A stretch of DNA of 64,000 nt from Betaproteobacteria bacterium (GTDB lineage Bacteria; Pseudomonadota; Gammaproteobacteria; Burkholderiales; Burkholderiaceae_C), in assembly GCA_947453725.1 (NCBI GenBank), contig CANGHH010000011.1:62001-126000 (forward strand), read 5' to 3'. Each line of letters opens with the position of its first letter. Positions within the stretch are counted from its first letter, which is position 1. The notes below the pieces were generated by a model that was not told the DNA's origin, did no database searches, and saw only the letters and a program-made list of their open reading frames with translations. This document shows, piece after piece, positions 19,783 through 29,241 of this stretch. The position numbers and the translations under genes are program-made.

Positions 19783-21258
19783 ATGGGTCTCTTGAGCCTT
19801 GCGATCTGGTTGCCCATTGCTTTCGGCACGCTGCTGCTGGCCGTCGGGCGCGACGAGAACGCCGGTGTGGTGCGCGCGATCGCGCTGGTTGGTGCCGTGG
19901 CGTCTTTCCTGGTCACCATCCCGGTCATCACCGGCTTTGACGGCAGCACGGCGGCCATGCAGTACGCCGAGAAGCTGGACTGGGTACCGCGCTTCAACAT
20001 CCATTACGCGCTGGGCGTCGACGGGCTGTCGATGTGGTTCGTGCCGCTGACGGCCTTCATCACGGTCATCGTGGTCATCGCCGCCTGGCAGGTCATCGAG
20101 CAGCGCGTGGCGTCCTACATGGGCGCCTTCCTGATCCTCTCGGGCCTGATGGTGGGTGTCTTCACGGCGATGGACGGCCTGCTGTTCTACGTCTTCTTCG
20201 AAGCCACGCTGATCCCGATGTACATCATCATCGGCGTCTGGGGCGGTCCGAAGCGTGTCTACGCGGCCTTCAAGTTCTTTCTCTACACGCTGCTCGGCTC
20301 GCTGCTGATGCTGGTGGCCCTGGTCTACCTCTACGCCAAGAGCGGCGGCAGCTTCGACATCCTGGCCTGGCACAAGCTGCCGCTGCCGATGTCGACGCAG
20401 GCGCTGCTGTTCTTCGCCTTCTTCGCGGCCTTCTCGGTCAAGGTGCCGATGTGGCCCGTGCACACCTGGCTGCCCGACGCCCACGTCGAAGCGCCCACCG
20501 GCGGTTCGGTTGTGCTGGCAGCCATCATGCTGAAGCTGGGCGCCTACGGCTTCCTGCGCTTCAGCCTGCCCATCGCGCCCGATGCGTCGCGCGAATACGC
20601 CTGGGTGATCATCGCGCTGAGCCTGATCGCGGTGCTCTACATCGGCCTGGTCGCGCTGGTGCAGCAGGACATGAAGAAACTGGTGGCCTACAGCTCGATC
20701 GCCCACATGGGCTTCGTGACGCTGGGCTTCTTCATGCTCAACACGCTGGGTGTCGAAGGCGCCATCGTGCAGATGATCAGCCACGGTTTCGTGTCGGGCG
20801 CGATGTTCCTGTGCATCGGCGTGCTCTACGACCGCGTGCACTCGCGCGAGATCGCCAGCTACGGCGGCGTCGCCAACACCATGCCCAGGTTCGCGGCTTT
20901 CGCGGTGCTGTTCGCGATGGCCAATTGCGGTTTGCCGGGCACCGCCGGTTTCGTCGGCGAATGGATGGTCATCCTGGGCGCCGTCAAGTACAACTTCTGG
21001 ATCGCCTTCCTGGCCTCGACCACGCTGGTCTTCGGCGCGGCCTACACGCTGTGGATGGTCAAGCGCGTCTACTTCGGTGAGGTCGCCAACGACCATGTCC
21101 GCGAACTGCAGGACATCAACGGCCGCGAATTCCTGATGCTCGGCCTGCTGGCCGCCGCCGTGCTGGCGATGGGCCTGTATCCGAAACCTTTCACCGATGT
21201 GATGAACGTTTCCGTGGCCGAACTGCTGAAGCACGTTGCGGCTTCCAAGCTGAACTGA
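19783..21258 (+). CDS. nuoM: NADH-quinone oxidoreductase subunit M
   Basis: A 491-residue antiporter-like membrane subunit. Conserved segments are YVFFEATLIPMYIIIGVWGG with the key Glu, VKVPMWPVHTWLPDAHVEAP, and KKLVAYSSIAHMGFV. The 51-base gap from nuoL holds no gene. Confidence 0.97.
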   Translation: MGLLSLAIWLPIAFGTLLLAVGRDENAGVVRAIALVGAVASFLVTIPVITGFDGSTAAMQYAEKLDWVPRFNIHYALGVDGLSMWFVPLTAFITVIVVIAAWQVIEQRVASYMGAFLILSGLMVGVFTAMDGLLFYVFFEATLIPMYIIIGVWGGPKRVYAAFKFFLYTLLGSLLMLVALVYLYAKSGGSFDILAWHKLPLPMSTQALLFFAFFAAFSVKVPMWPVHTWLPDAHVEAPTGGSVVLAAIMLKLGAYGFLRFSLPIAPDASREYAWVIIALSLIAVLYIGLVALVQQDMKKLVAYSSIAHMGFVTLGFFMLNTLGVEGAIVQMISHGFVSGAMFLCIGVLYDRVHSREIASYGGVANTMPRFAAFAVLFAMANCGLPGTAGFVGEWMVILGAVKYNFWIAFLASTTLVFGAAYTLWMVKRVYFGEVANDHVRELQDINGREFLMLGLLAAAVLAMGLYPKPFTDVMNVSVAELLKHVAASKLN

Positions 21259-21290
21259 CGGCCGACGGAAAACAAAAAGACCCCAAGACC

Positions 21291-22772
21291 ATGACACCGA
21301 TGAACTGGCCCGTCGTTTACCCCGAACTGTGGCTGCTGGTCGCCGGCTGCGCCGTGCTGCTGGTCGACCTCTTCACCAGCGACGCCGAACGCGGCCCCGC
21401 CTTCTGGTGCACGCAGGCGTCCATCGCCGTCTTCGTGGCCCTGCAACTGGCCGACTACAACGCCGGCACCACGGCCTACGGCATGAGCGGCATGGTCGTC
21501 GTCGACCCGATGGGTCGCCTGCTGGCCGCTTTTGCCGGCCTCAGCGTGATGCTGACGCTGGCCTATGCGCGGCCGACGCTGGCCGCTCGCGACATGCAGA
21601 AGGGCGAGTTCTACATGCTGACCCTTTTCGTGCTGCTGGGCATCTCGGTGATGTGCTCGGCCAACAACTTCCTGGTCGTCTACCTGGGCCTGGAAGTGAT
21701 GAGCCTGTCGCTGTACGCGCTGACCGCGCTGCGCCGCGACCACGCCCTGGCCACCGAAGCCGCGATGAAGTACTTCGTGCTCGGTGCGCTGGCCAGCGGC
21801 TTCCTGCTGTACGGCCTGAGCATGATCTACGGCGCCACCGGCACGCTGGAAATCCCCAAGGTCTTCGACCACATCGCCAACTTCCGCATCAACCGCGAAG
21901 TGCTGGTCTTCGGCGTGGTCTTCGTCGTCGCCGGCCTGGGCTTCAAGCTCGGCGCCGTGCCTTTCCACATGTGGGTGCCCGACGTCTACCAGGGCGCGCC
22001 GACCGCAGCGACCTTGCTGATCGGTGGCGCGCCCAAGTTCGCGGCCTTCGCGATCACCATCCGCCTGCTGGTCGAGGGCATGCTCGGCCTGGCGGTCGAC
22101 TGGCAGCAGATGCTGGTCGTGATGGCCGTGGCCTCGCTGGCGGTCGGTAACCTGGCGGCCATCGCGCAGAGCAATCTGAAGCGCATGCTGGCCTATTCCA
22201 CGATCGCGCAGATGGGTTTCATCCTGCTCGGTCTGTCGGCCGGTGTGGTCGGTAGCAGCACGGTGACAGCCGGCAACGCCTACAGCTCGGCGATGTTCTA
22301 CCTGGTGGCCTATGTGCTGACCACGCTGGGCACCTTCGGTCTGATCATGTACCTGTCACGCCAGGGTTTCGAGAGCGAACAGATCGACGACCTGGCCGGC
22401 CTGTCGCGCCGCGCGCCCTGGGTGGCCGGCGTCATGACGGTGTTCATGTTCTCACTGGCCGGTTTGCCGCCGATGGTCGGCTTCTTCGCCAAGCTGGCCG
22501 TCATCCAGGCACTGGTCACCACCAACGTCACTGGGAACATCGTGCTGGCCGTGGTCGCGGTGATGTTCTCGCTGATCGGCGCCTTCTACTACCTGCGCGT
22601 CGTCAAGGTGATGTGGTTCGACGAGCCGGTGCAGACCGCGCCCATCGTTCGCGGCGCCGGTGTCAGTGCGCTGCTGGCCGTCAACGGCATCGCCGTCTTC
22701 GTCTTCGGCCCCTTCTCGGGTGGCCTGATGGCGATGTGCCGCGACGCCATCGTCAAAGCCCTGGCGAACTGA
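21291..22772 (+). CDS. nuoN: NADH-quinone oxidoreductase subunit N
   Basis: A 493-residue antiporter-like membrane subunit. FKLGAVPFHMWVPDVYQGAPT and LKRMLAYSTIAQMGF are the family hallmarks. ATG 21291 and a second ATG at 21300 (after MTP) are both possible. It closes the nuo operon; a TTG-started NUDIX gene begins three bases later. Confidence 0.96.
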   Translation: MTPMNWPVVYPELWLLVAGCAVLLVDLFTSDAERGPAFWCTQASIAVFVALQLADYNAGTTAYGMSGMVVVDPMGRLLAAFAGLSVMLTLAYARPTLAARDMQKGEFYMLTLFVLLGISVMCSANNFLVVYLGLEVMSLSLYALTALRRDHALATEAAMKYFVLGALASGFLLYGLSMIYGATGTLEIPKVFDHIANFRINREVLVFGVVFVVAGLGFKLGAVPFHMWVPDVYQGAPTAATLLIGGAPKFAAFAITIRLLVEGMLGLAVDWQQMLVVMAVASLAVGNLAAIAQSNLKRMLAYSTIAQMGFILLGLSAGVVGSSTVTAGNAYSSAMFYLVAYVLTTLGTFGLIMYLSRQGFESEQIDDLAGLSRRAPWVAGVMTVFMFSLAGLPPMVGFFAKLAVIQALVTTNVTGNIVLAVVAVMFSLIGAFYYLRVVKVMWFDEPVQTAPIVRGAGVSALLAVNGIAVFVFGPFSGGLMAMCRDAIVKALAN

Positions 22773-22775
22773 TCC

Positions 22776-23369
22776 TTGGGTGACGACGCCCACCTGATCG
22801 AACACCGCATCGGCGGCCGGACGCTGGTCGCCGGCGGTTTCCTCGAGGTGCGCAAGGACGATGTGCGCCTGCCCGACGGCAGCACCGCGACGCGCGAATA
22901 CATCCAGCACGGCGGCGCAGTGGCCATCATTCCGCTGCTCGACGATGGGCGTTGCGTGCTGGTGCGCCAGTACCGCTACCCGCTGCACAAGGTGCTGCTC
23001 GAATGGCCGGCCGGCAAGCTCGAAGCCGGCGAGAAGACCATCGCCTGCGCGATGCGCGAACTGCTCGAAGAAACCGGCTACACGGCCGCCGAGTGGGCCT
23101 ATGGTGGCGAGATCCACAACGCCGCGGCCTATTCGAGCGAAAGCATCTGGCTGTGGTTCGCCCGCGGCCTGGTCGCCGGCCCGACGCAGTTGGACCACGG
23201 CGAGTTCGTCGAAGCCGTGCTGATGACGCCGGCCGAGCTGGAAGCGCTGTCGGCGCGCGACGAACTGCCCGACGTCAAGACACAGATCGGCCTGGCCTGG
23301 CTGGCACGCGTCCAGGCCGGGCTGCGGCCGCTGGCCTGGCTCAGCGCCGAGCAGGCCGCCGGCCTATGA
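22776..23369 (+). CDS. NUDIX hydrolase, ADP-ribose pyrophosphatase type
   Basis: A 197-residue NUDIX protein with the full Nudix box GKLEAGEKTIACAMRELLEE followed by TGY, and the upstream QYRYPLHKVLLEWPAG typical of ADP-sugar pyrophosphatases. The only start near the conserved region is TTG 22776, three bases after nuoN. It probably hydrolyses ADP-ribose or a related nucleotide sugar. Its place after nuoN is common in Burkholderiales. Confidence 0.85.
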   Translation: MGDDAHLIEHRIGGRTLVAGGFLEVRKDDVRLPDGSTATREYIQHGGAVAIIPLLDDGRCVLVRQYRYPLHKVLLEWPAGKLEAGEKTIACAMRELLEETGYTAAEWAYGGEIHNAAAYSSESIWLWFARGLVAGPTQLDHGEFVEAVLMTPAELEALSARDELPDVKTQIGLAWLARVQAGLRPLAWLSAEQAAGL

Positions 23370-23379
23370 TCACGGCGCG

Positions 23380-23865
23380 ATGAAGGTGCTGGATCTGCGC
23401 TGCGACAAGGGCCACGGCTTCGAGGGCTGGTTCGGCTCGGACGAAGACTTCATGTCGCAGAACGGCCGCGGCTTGATCGAGTGCCCGATGTGCGCCGACA
23501 AGCTCATCACCCGCCTGCCGTCGGCGCCGCGCCTGAACCTGTCGGGCGCCCGGGCGGCACCATCCCCGGCAGCCAGCGCCGCAGCCAGCGCCGCCGACCT
23601 CGCACCGGCGGCGACCGCCGCGAAGCCGCCGGCGGCGCCCGATCTGCAAGCCGCCTGGCTGGCCGGCGTGCGCCACCTGATGGCCAACACCGAAGACGTC
23701 GGCCCGCGTTTCGCCGAAGAAGCGCGGCGCATCCACTACGGCGAAACGCCGCAGCGCGGCATCCGTGGCCAGGCCACGCCCGACGAGCGCAGCGCGCTGC
23801 AGGACGAGGGCATCGAAACGCTGGCGCTGCCGGTGCCGCGCGGTCTCGACGGCCCGCTGCAGTAG
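23380..23865 (+). CDS. DUF1178 family protein
   Basis: A 161-residue protein that begins MKVLDLRCDKGHGFEGWF and has an ECPMC cysteine pair. These make a rubredoxin-like N-terminal domain of the DUF1178 type. The Ala/Pro-rich middle (about residues 55-85) is a linker. The C-terminal part (RFAEEARRIHYGE) is conserved in the family. Function is unknown. It follows the NUDIX gene by 10 bases and ends convergently with the flavoprotein gene. Confidence 0.85.
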   Translation: MKVLDLRCDKGHGFEGWFGSDEDFMSQNGRGLIECPMCADKLITRLPSAPRLNLSGARAAPSPAASAAASAADLAPAATAAKPPAAPDLQAAWLAGVRHLMANTEDVGPRFAEEARRIHYGETPQRGIRGQATPDERSALQDEGIETLALPVPRGLDGPLQ

Positions 23866-23881
23866 ACCGGCAGACCCCGCG

Positions 23882-25288
23882 CTAAATCACCCGTCCCGGG
23901 TTCATCAGGCCCAGCGGGTCCAGCGCCTGCTTGATGGCGCGCATCAGGCTCAGGGCCACCGGCGACTTGCGCAGCGCCAGTTCATCGCGCTTCAGCCCGC
24001 CGATGCCGTGCTCGGCGGAGAAAGAACCACCGAACTCGGCGACCGCATCGAAGACGATGGTATTCACCGCGTGTTCGTGTTCGGCCAGGAATTGCGCCGC
24101 ATCGGCGCCGATCGGGCCCTGCACGTTGTAGTGCAGGTTGCCGTCGCCGAGGTGGCCAAAGTTGACCAGGCGGATGCCGGGCAGGTAAGCCCGCAGCGCG
24201 GCGTCGCTGCGCGTGCAGAAGGCGGCGATCGACGACACCGGCACCGAGATGTCGTGCTTGATGTTGACGCCCTCCTCGGCCTGCGCCAGCGGCAGCGATT
24301 CGCGCACCTGCCACAGCGCCTGCGACTGCGCCAGGCTCTCGGCGACCACCGCATCCAGCACCAGAACGTCTTCCAGCGCGGCGCCCAGCAGGGCTTCAAA
24401 ACGGGCGCGGGCCTGGGCCTCGCCCTCGGTGTCGCTGTGTTCCAGCAGCACCGTCCAGGGGGCGGTCGGCAGCGGGTTCGGCAGGGTGGGGAAATGTTGG
24501 ACGACCAGATCGAGCGCGAAGCGGCCCATCGCCTCGAAGCCGGTCAAGCCGGCGCCCAGCCGGGTGCGGGCCCGTTTCAGCAGCGCCACGCAGTCGTCCA
24601 GCGTGGCGCAGGCGGCCAGCGCGGTGCTGGTCGCCGCCGGCAGCGGCGCCAGCTTCATCGTCGCCGCGGTGATGATGCCCAGGGTGCCTTCGCTGCCGAT
24701 GAACAGGTCACGCAGGTCGTAGCCGGTGTTGTCCTTGCGCAGGCCCGACAGGCCGTTCCAGACCTCGCCCTGCGCCGTCACCACCTCCAGGCCCAGGCAA
24801 AGTTCGCGCGTGTTGCCCCAGCGCAGCACCTGGGTGCCGCCGGCATTCGTCGCCAGATTGCCGCCCAGCGTACAGCTGCCTTCGGCGGCCAGGCTCAGCG
24901 GCAGCAGCAGACCCTGGGCGCGGGCCGCCTGTTGAGCGGCCTGCAGCACGCACCCGGCTTCAGCGGTCAACGTCAGGTTGGCTTCGTCGATGGCGAGGAC
25001 GCGGTTCATCCGCTGCAGGCTGAGCAGCACCTGGGTGCCGCTGGCGTCGGGCACGCCGCCGCCGACCAGGCCGGTGTTGCCGCCTTGCGGCACGATGGCC
25101 ACGCGGTGCGCCGCGCAGGCGCGCACCACGGCGGCCACTTCAGCCGTGCTGCCGGGCCGCACGACGGCCAGCGCCTTGCCGCGCCAGCGTCGCCGCCAAT
25201 CGAGTTCCCAGGCCGTCAGGTCACCGTCGGTCCGCACCTGTACGGCGCCGACGGCCGCGCGCAGCGCGGCCAGCAGGGACGCGCTCAC
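23882..25288 (-). CDS. FAD-binding oxidoreductase, GlcD / D-2-hydroxyacid dehydrogenase type
   Basis: A 468-residue flavoprotein. The FAD-binding PCMH domain has RPGSTAEVAAVVRAC and VPQGGNTGLVGGG. The C-terminal domain shows GHLGDGNLHYNV and the catalytic-region EHGIGGLKRDEL. It probably oxidises D-lactate, D-2-hydroxyglutarate or a similar 2-hydroxyacid. I set the start at GTG 25288, which overlaps the stop of the upstream DUF2069 gene (GTGA). A longer frame upstream would run through DUF2069 and is not plausible. Confidence 0.88.
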   Translation of the reverse strand: MSASLLAALRAAVGAVQVRTDGDLTAWELDWRRRWRGKALAVVRPGSTAEVAAVVRACAAHRVAIVPQGGNTGLVGGGVPDASGTQVLLSLQRMNRVLAIDEANLTLTAEAGCVLQAAQQAARAQGLLLPLSLAAEGSCTLGGNLATNAGGTQVLRWGNTRELCLGLEVVTAQGEVWNGLSGLRKDNTGYDLRDLFIGSEGTLGIITAATMKLAPLPAATSTALAACATLDDCVALLKRARTRLGAGLTGFEAMGRFALDLVVQHFPTLPNPLPTAPWTVLLEHSDTEGEAQARARFEALLGAALEDVLVLDAVVAESLAQSQALWQVRESLPLAQAEEGVNIKHDISVPVSSIAAFCTRSDAALRAYLPGIRLVNFGHLGDGNLHYNVQGPIGADAAQFLAEHEHAVNTIVFDAVAEFGGSFSAEHGIGGLKRDELALRKSPVALSLMRAIKQALDPLGLMNPGRVI

Positions 25289-25683
25289 GTCGCGGCTGCC
25301 GCCAGGCGCGCACCGTTGCGCAGGCGCCAGCGGATGTAGACGCCGGCCACTGCGAACAGCAGCACGCTCAATCCCACTTCGGCCAGCGCCAGCGCGGCGC
25401 CCAGGCCGTGTTCGCTGGTGGCGCGAACCACGCCTTCCAGGAAGTACAGCCAGATCAGCAGGCTCAGCCAGCGGAAAGTGTACATGCGGTGGCGCCACAG
25501 GCCGGCCACGCAGAGCACCAGCGGCAGCACCTTCAGCGCCAGCGTGCCGTGGCCGGTCGGTGCCAGCCACAATTCCCAGGCGAGGCCCAGGCCGATGAGT
25601 GCAATGAGGGCCGCAAGGGCCAGGGCGCGTGTGCTGCGCACCACGCGGTCGGGCTCGGCAGGCGGCAAGGGGATCGAGGTCAT
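25285..25683 (-). CDS. DUF2069 family membrane protein
   Basis: A 132-residue protein with four predicted helices and the DUF2069 pattern (KVLPLVLCVAGLWRHRMYTFRWLSLL spans positions about 55-80). Function is unknown. It is the first gene of a two-gene minus-strand unit with the flavoprotein. Its ATG stands only 18 bp from the divergent YihY start, and no Shine-Dalgarno sequence is visible. Confidence 0.8.
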   Translation of the reverse strand: MTSIPLPPAEPDRVVRSTRALALAALIALIGLGLAWELWLAPTGHGTLALKVLPLVLCVAGLWRHRMYTFRWLSLLIWLYFLEGVVRATSEHGLGAALALAEVGLSVLLFAVAGVYIRWRLRNGARLAAAAT

Positions 25684-25701
25684 GCTGTCATCATAGACCG
25701 C

Positions 25702-26949
25702 ATGAATCTTGCCTCCAGCCGCGTCGCCAGCCTCATCGAAGAGGCCCGCGCCCAAGTGCCCATCCTGCTGCAAACCCTGCGCACCTGGCCCTGGTACGAG
25801 ACGCTGCGCACGCTGCGTCACCGCTTCCGCGAAGACCGCCTGGGGCTGACCGCCGGCAGCCTGACCTTCACGACGCTGATCTCGCTGGTGCCGCTGGTGA
25901 CGGTGATGCTGGCGGTGTTCACCGCCTTCCCGATGTTCGCCGGCTTCGAAGGCGCGCTGGAGAAGTATTTCCTGCAGAACCTGGTGCCCGACACCATCGC
26001 CAAGCCGGTGCTGCGTTCCTTGACGATGTTTGCCGGCAAGGCGCGCGGCATGGGCACGGCCGGCCTGCTGCTGCTGGTGGTGACGGCGCTGGCGCTGGTG
26101 CTGACCATCGACCGCACGCTGAACGCGATCTGGCGCGTGCGCACGCCGCGGCCCATCGCGCAGCGCATCCTGGTCTACTGGGCCGGCCTGACGCTGGGGC
26201 CGCTCGCGTTGGGCCTGAGCCTGTCGCTGACCTCCTACGTGGTGTCGGCCTCGCGTGGGCTGGTGGCGGCCTTGCCGGGCGGTGTCGAGATGCTGCTCGA
26301 GCTGATCCAGTTCGGCCTCCTGGCCTGCGCCACCGCCGGGCTGTTCCACTACGTGCCGAACACCGCGGTGCGCTGGCGCCATGCCTGGGCCGGCGGCCTT
26401 TTCGTGGCCCTGGCCTTCGAACTGGCCAAGAAGGGCCTGGGTTGGTACGTGGCATCGGTGCCGACCTATTCGGCGGTCTACGGGGCCTTCGCCACCGTGC
26501 CCATCCTGCTGCTGTGGATCTACCTGGGCTGGGTCATCATGCTGCTCGGTGCGGTCATCGCGGCCTATGCGCCCAGCCTGCAGATGCGCGTGACCAGCGT
26601 GGCGCAGACGCCGGGCTGGACCTTCGAGCTGGCGCTGGCGGTGCTGCGCCGGCTGGCAGAAGCCCGCAACAGCGCCGAGCGCGGCCTGTCGCTGACGACG
26701 CTGGCGGCGCGCCTGCGCACCGATCCGCTGCAGCTCGAACCGGTGGTCGAACTGTTGACCAGGCTCGACTGGGTGTCGCGCCTGGACGAGGGCGACACCT
26801 CGCGTTTCGTGCTGCTGTGCGACCCGGCGGCGACGCCGCTGACGCCACTGATCGACCGCACGCTGCTGGCGCCTGGCGCGGCGACCGTGGCTTTCCGCAG
26901 CCGCCAGGGCTGGGACCGCCTGACGCTCGGCGAGGTGCTGGGCCTCTGA
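25702..26949 (+). CDS. YihY/BrkB family inner-membrane protein
   Basis: A 415-residue protein with six or so membrane helices over residues 40-290. It has the family segments AGSLTFTTLISLVPLVTVML and YGAFATVPILLLWIYLGW. The C-terminal 120 residues are soluble and resemble a winged-helix module. Once annotated as RNase BN, the family has no confirmed nuclease role and is thought to be a transporter. ATG 25702 leaves 18 bp to the divergent DUF2069 start. Confidence 0.85.
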   Translation: MNLASSRVASLIEEARAQVPILLQTLRTWPWYETLRTLRHRFREDRLGLTAGSLTFTTLISLVPLVTVMLAVFTAFPMFAGFEGALEKYFLQNLVPDTIAKPVLRSLTMFAGKARGMGTAGLLLLVVTALALVLTIDRTLNAIWRVRTPRPIAQRILVYWAGLTLGPLALGLSLSLTSYVVSASRGLVAALPGGVEMLLELIQFGLLACATAGLFHYVPNTAVRWRHAWAGGLFVALAFELAKKGLGWYVASVPTYSAVYGAFATVPILLLWIYLGWVIMLLGAVIAAYAPSLQMRVTSVAQTPGWTFELALAVLRRLAEARNSAERGLSLTTLAARLRTDPLQLEPVVELLTRLDWVSRLDEGDTSRFVLLCDPAATPLTPLIDRTLLAPGAATVAFRSRQGWDRLTLGEVLGL

Positions 26950-26964
26950 GCGCCGGCGGGGGCT

Positions 26965-27894
26965 TCAGTCGAGCGCGATGACGGTGTCGCCAGCGGCCGC
27001 TTCGCAGCCTTCGGCGATCGCGTCCCAGCCGCGGTGGATGACCACCTGGCGCTGGTTGTGGCAGATCTCCACCCGGCTGGCGGCCGGCAATTCCTGGCGC
27101 ACGAAAGCCTCGATCGAAGCCGGCATGCTGACGCGGTAGACGGCCCGCACCAGGTCCTCGTCGGGGTGGTCGTCGCTGTGCAGCCAGGGCATCACGTTGC
27201 CCAGCGCCATCAGCAGCCGCGAGCCGACGTCCATCACGCTGGGCGCATAGTCGTGCGCCTTCAGCCACTGTTGTGCGTCCTGCCGCGCGCTGGTCCTGCC
27301 GTCGGCGCTCACCGGGAGCGGCGCCCAGGCCAGCGCCAACAACTCCATCACCCACTGGTTGCAGTTCTGGTACTGCAGGCTGTAGGGGTAGGCGTTGGCG
27401 CTGTAGCGGGCGTTCAGCACCTGCAGCGCCTGCCGGTTGTCCAGCGCCGTGGCTTCCAGCGCAGCGGCCGCCGCCGGCGGCAGGAAGACCAGCGAGACGT
27501 AAGCCAGTGCCGGCTCGTCGGTGCCGAGCACGAAACCCGACATGCCCTGGTCGTAGATCTGCGGGCGTTCCTCGTCGCAGGCGTAGTACAGCTGGCGCAC
27601 CGACCAGGGCGCGTTGGCGCTGGCCTTCAGCGTCAGGCCGGCATGCGAATAACGCATGCCGAAGCGGCTGAGGTCGAGTCCCGAGCGGGCGATCAGCGCC
27701 AGGCCGGCGCCCGACTGCTCGAGCTCGGCCTTGACGATGGCGCCGAAGCGGAGCAGGCGGTCCTTGTCGGCGGGGCTCAGCGCGTCCGGCCCGGCGCACA
27801 GGCGCAGCGCGCCGGCTTCGGCGGCCGTCCACGGGCCGCACAGGCTGGCCAGCAGCGCGGCCGCCGCCAGCCCGGCGCGCAGGCTGCCGTTCAG
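26965..27894 (-). CDS. DUF2145 family exported protein, probable CTG start
   Basis: The conserved body (GMRYSHAGLTLK, QLYYACDEERPQIYDQG, YQNCNQWVMELLA) is that of DUF2145. The first ATG (27657) would cut into the family domain. Extending upstream in frame adds 79 residues. They start with a clear signal peptide ending TAAEA before GALRLCAGPD, and a family-like stretch up to LSRFG follows. In that extension the only plausible start is CTG 27894, overlapping the previous gene's TGA as CTGA. No ATG, GTG or TTG lies nearby in frame. Function is unknown; a Cys/His/Asn set suggests an enzyme, but this is uncertain. Confidence 0.7.
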   Translation of the reverse strand: MNGSLRAGLAAAALLASLCGPWTAAEAGALRLCAGPDALSPADKDRLLRFGAIVKAELEQSGAGLALIARSGLDLSRFGMRYSHAGLTLKASANAPWSVRQLYYACDEERPQIYDQGMSGFVLGTDEPALAYVSLVFLPPAAAAALEATALDNRQALQVLNARYSANAYPYSLQYQNCNQWVMELLALAWAPLPVSADGRTSARQDAQQWLKAHDYAPSVMDVGSRLLMALGNVMPWLHSDDHPDEDLVRAVYRVSMPASIEAFVRQELPAASRVEICHNQRQVVIHRGWDAIAEGCEAAAGDTVIALD

Positions 27895-28370
27895 AGCACG
27901 ACCGGCTTGCTGTCCAGTTCGCGGAACCAGTCGTCGCGCAGCACCAGGAAGAAAGGCTCGTGTCGGGCACCGGCCGCGAATTCGATGCCGTAGGCGCGGT
28001 GCCGGGCGCTGACGATGGCGCCCTGGGCCAACTGGCCGCGCGCCACGGCCCCCTGCGGCAGCGTCAGGAACAACTCGCCGCTGGCGCTGTCGTCGGCGGC
28101 CGCCTGCAACTGGACGCGCAGCTTGCCGGGCTGGTCGGCCAGCGCCGCCACCGCGATGACGCGGTAGTCGCCTTCGGCCACGGCCTTGTCCTTGCCCGAG
28201 GAACTGTCGCTGGACTTGCCGATCGACGTCGACAGGCTGCCGACCGATGTCGAACTGGCGCTCAGGCCCTCGGACGAGACCGAACTCGACGCCAGGGCGG
28301 GCAGCGCCGCCGTGGCCAGCAGGCCAGCCAGGCCGGTGATCTGAAGGAGGCGCTGCGTGCTGCGGGACAT
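27891..28370 (-). CDS. Hypothetical exported protein, Ser-rich
   Basis: A 159-residue protein whose ATG has AGGA six bases upstream. A signal peptide (about residues 1-27, ending ALPALA) precedes a serine-rich stretch and a C-terminal beta-rich region with EPFFLVLRDDWFREL. I do not recognise a named domain. It is translationally coupled to the DUF2145 gene, so the two probably act together in the periplasm. Confidence 0.7.
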   Translation of the reverse strand: MSRSTQRLLQITGLAGLLATAALPALASSSVSSEGLSASSTSVGSLSTSIGKSSDSSSGKDKAVAEGDYRVIAVAALADQPGKLRVQLQAAADDSASGELFLTLPQGAVARGQLAQGAIVSARHRAYGIEFAAGARHEPFFLVLRDDWFRELDSKPVVL

Positions 28371-28407
28371 GGCAATTCCTGTCGGGGTGTGGCGGGTGGT
28401 GCGGATA

Positions 28408-29241
28408 CTAGCGCCCGGCCGCGACCGCTGCGTCCACCGGGCGGTGCAGGACCGCGCGCAAGGTGTGCAGGACTGCATCCGGGCACTCGGCCATCAGCTG
28501 GTGGCCGGCGGGCAGGCTGTGCACCAGGGCTTGCAGCGCCTCGGCGACCGCCTTGGCGCCTTTGGGATTGGTCATCTGGTCGAGTTGGCCGACCACCAGG
28601 TGCGCCGGGCAACGGACCTTCTTGGCGGCCTGCAGGCCAGCCGTGTAGGCGTTGCAGGCCCTGAAGTCGGTGTGGAACAAGGTGGCATCGCCCTGGGCGG
28701 CCAGCACCTGGCGCATCAGCGCGCGTGCCGCACCGCGCAGCCAGACGCCGGGTCCGGGGTAGGACGGCTTGGCGGCCAGCGTCGAGAAGGAAAAGGTGAC
28801 GACGCGGTCGATGGCGGCCAGCGGGTCGCTCAGCGACAGGTCCAGCAGCGCCTGCGGTACCGGCATCGGCACGCAGCTGCCCAGCATCGCCAAGGCCGTG
28901 GCGCGCTCGGGCGCCTGCGCCGCCGCCGCCAGCGCGACCAGGGAACCCATGCTGTGGCCGAACAGCGCCGCGCGCGCCACGCCGGCGGCGTCCATCGCCG
29001 CCAGCACCCAGTCGGCCATCGCCTCGACCGTGGTCAGCGCGGGTCCGGCGCTGCGCAGGTGGCCGGGCAGGTCCAGCGCCAGCACGCTGTGGCCGTGGTT
29101 CGCAAACCAGCGCGCCAGCAGCGTCCAGACGCTGTGGTCGTTCATCGCGCCGTGAATGAAAACGACGCAGGGCAGGGTGGCGTCGAAGGGCCGGCCGCCG
29201 GTGTAGGCGTAGGCCTCGCGGCGCTGCACGGTGAACTTCAT
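28408..29241 (-). CDS. Alpha/beta hydrolase
   Basis: A 277-residue alpha/beta hydrolase. The oxyanion loop HGAMNDHSVW, the nucleophile elbow GHSMGS, and a late GHQ with the probable catalytic His are all present. The substrate is unknown. Its ATG overlaps the stop of the upstream MetY-like gene (ATGA), so the two are coupled. It lacks features of homoserine O-acetyltransferase, so it is not a MetX. Confidence 0.85.
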   Translation of the reverse strand: MKFTVQRREAYAYTGGRPFDATLPCVVFIHGAMNDHSVWTLLARWFANHGHSVLALDLPGHLRSAGPALTTVEAMADWVLAAMDAAGVARAALFGHSMGSLVALAAAAQAPERATALAMLGSCVPMPVPQALLDLSLSDPLAAIDRVVTFSFSTLAAKPSYPGPGVWLRGAARALMRQVLAAQGDATLFHTDFRACNAYTAGLQAAKKVRCPAHLVVGQLDQMTNPKGAKAVAEALQALVHSLPAGHQLMAECPDAVLHTLRAVLHRPVDAAVAAGR

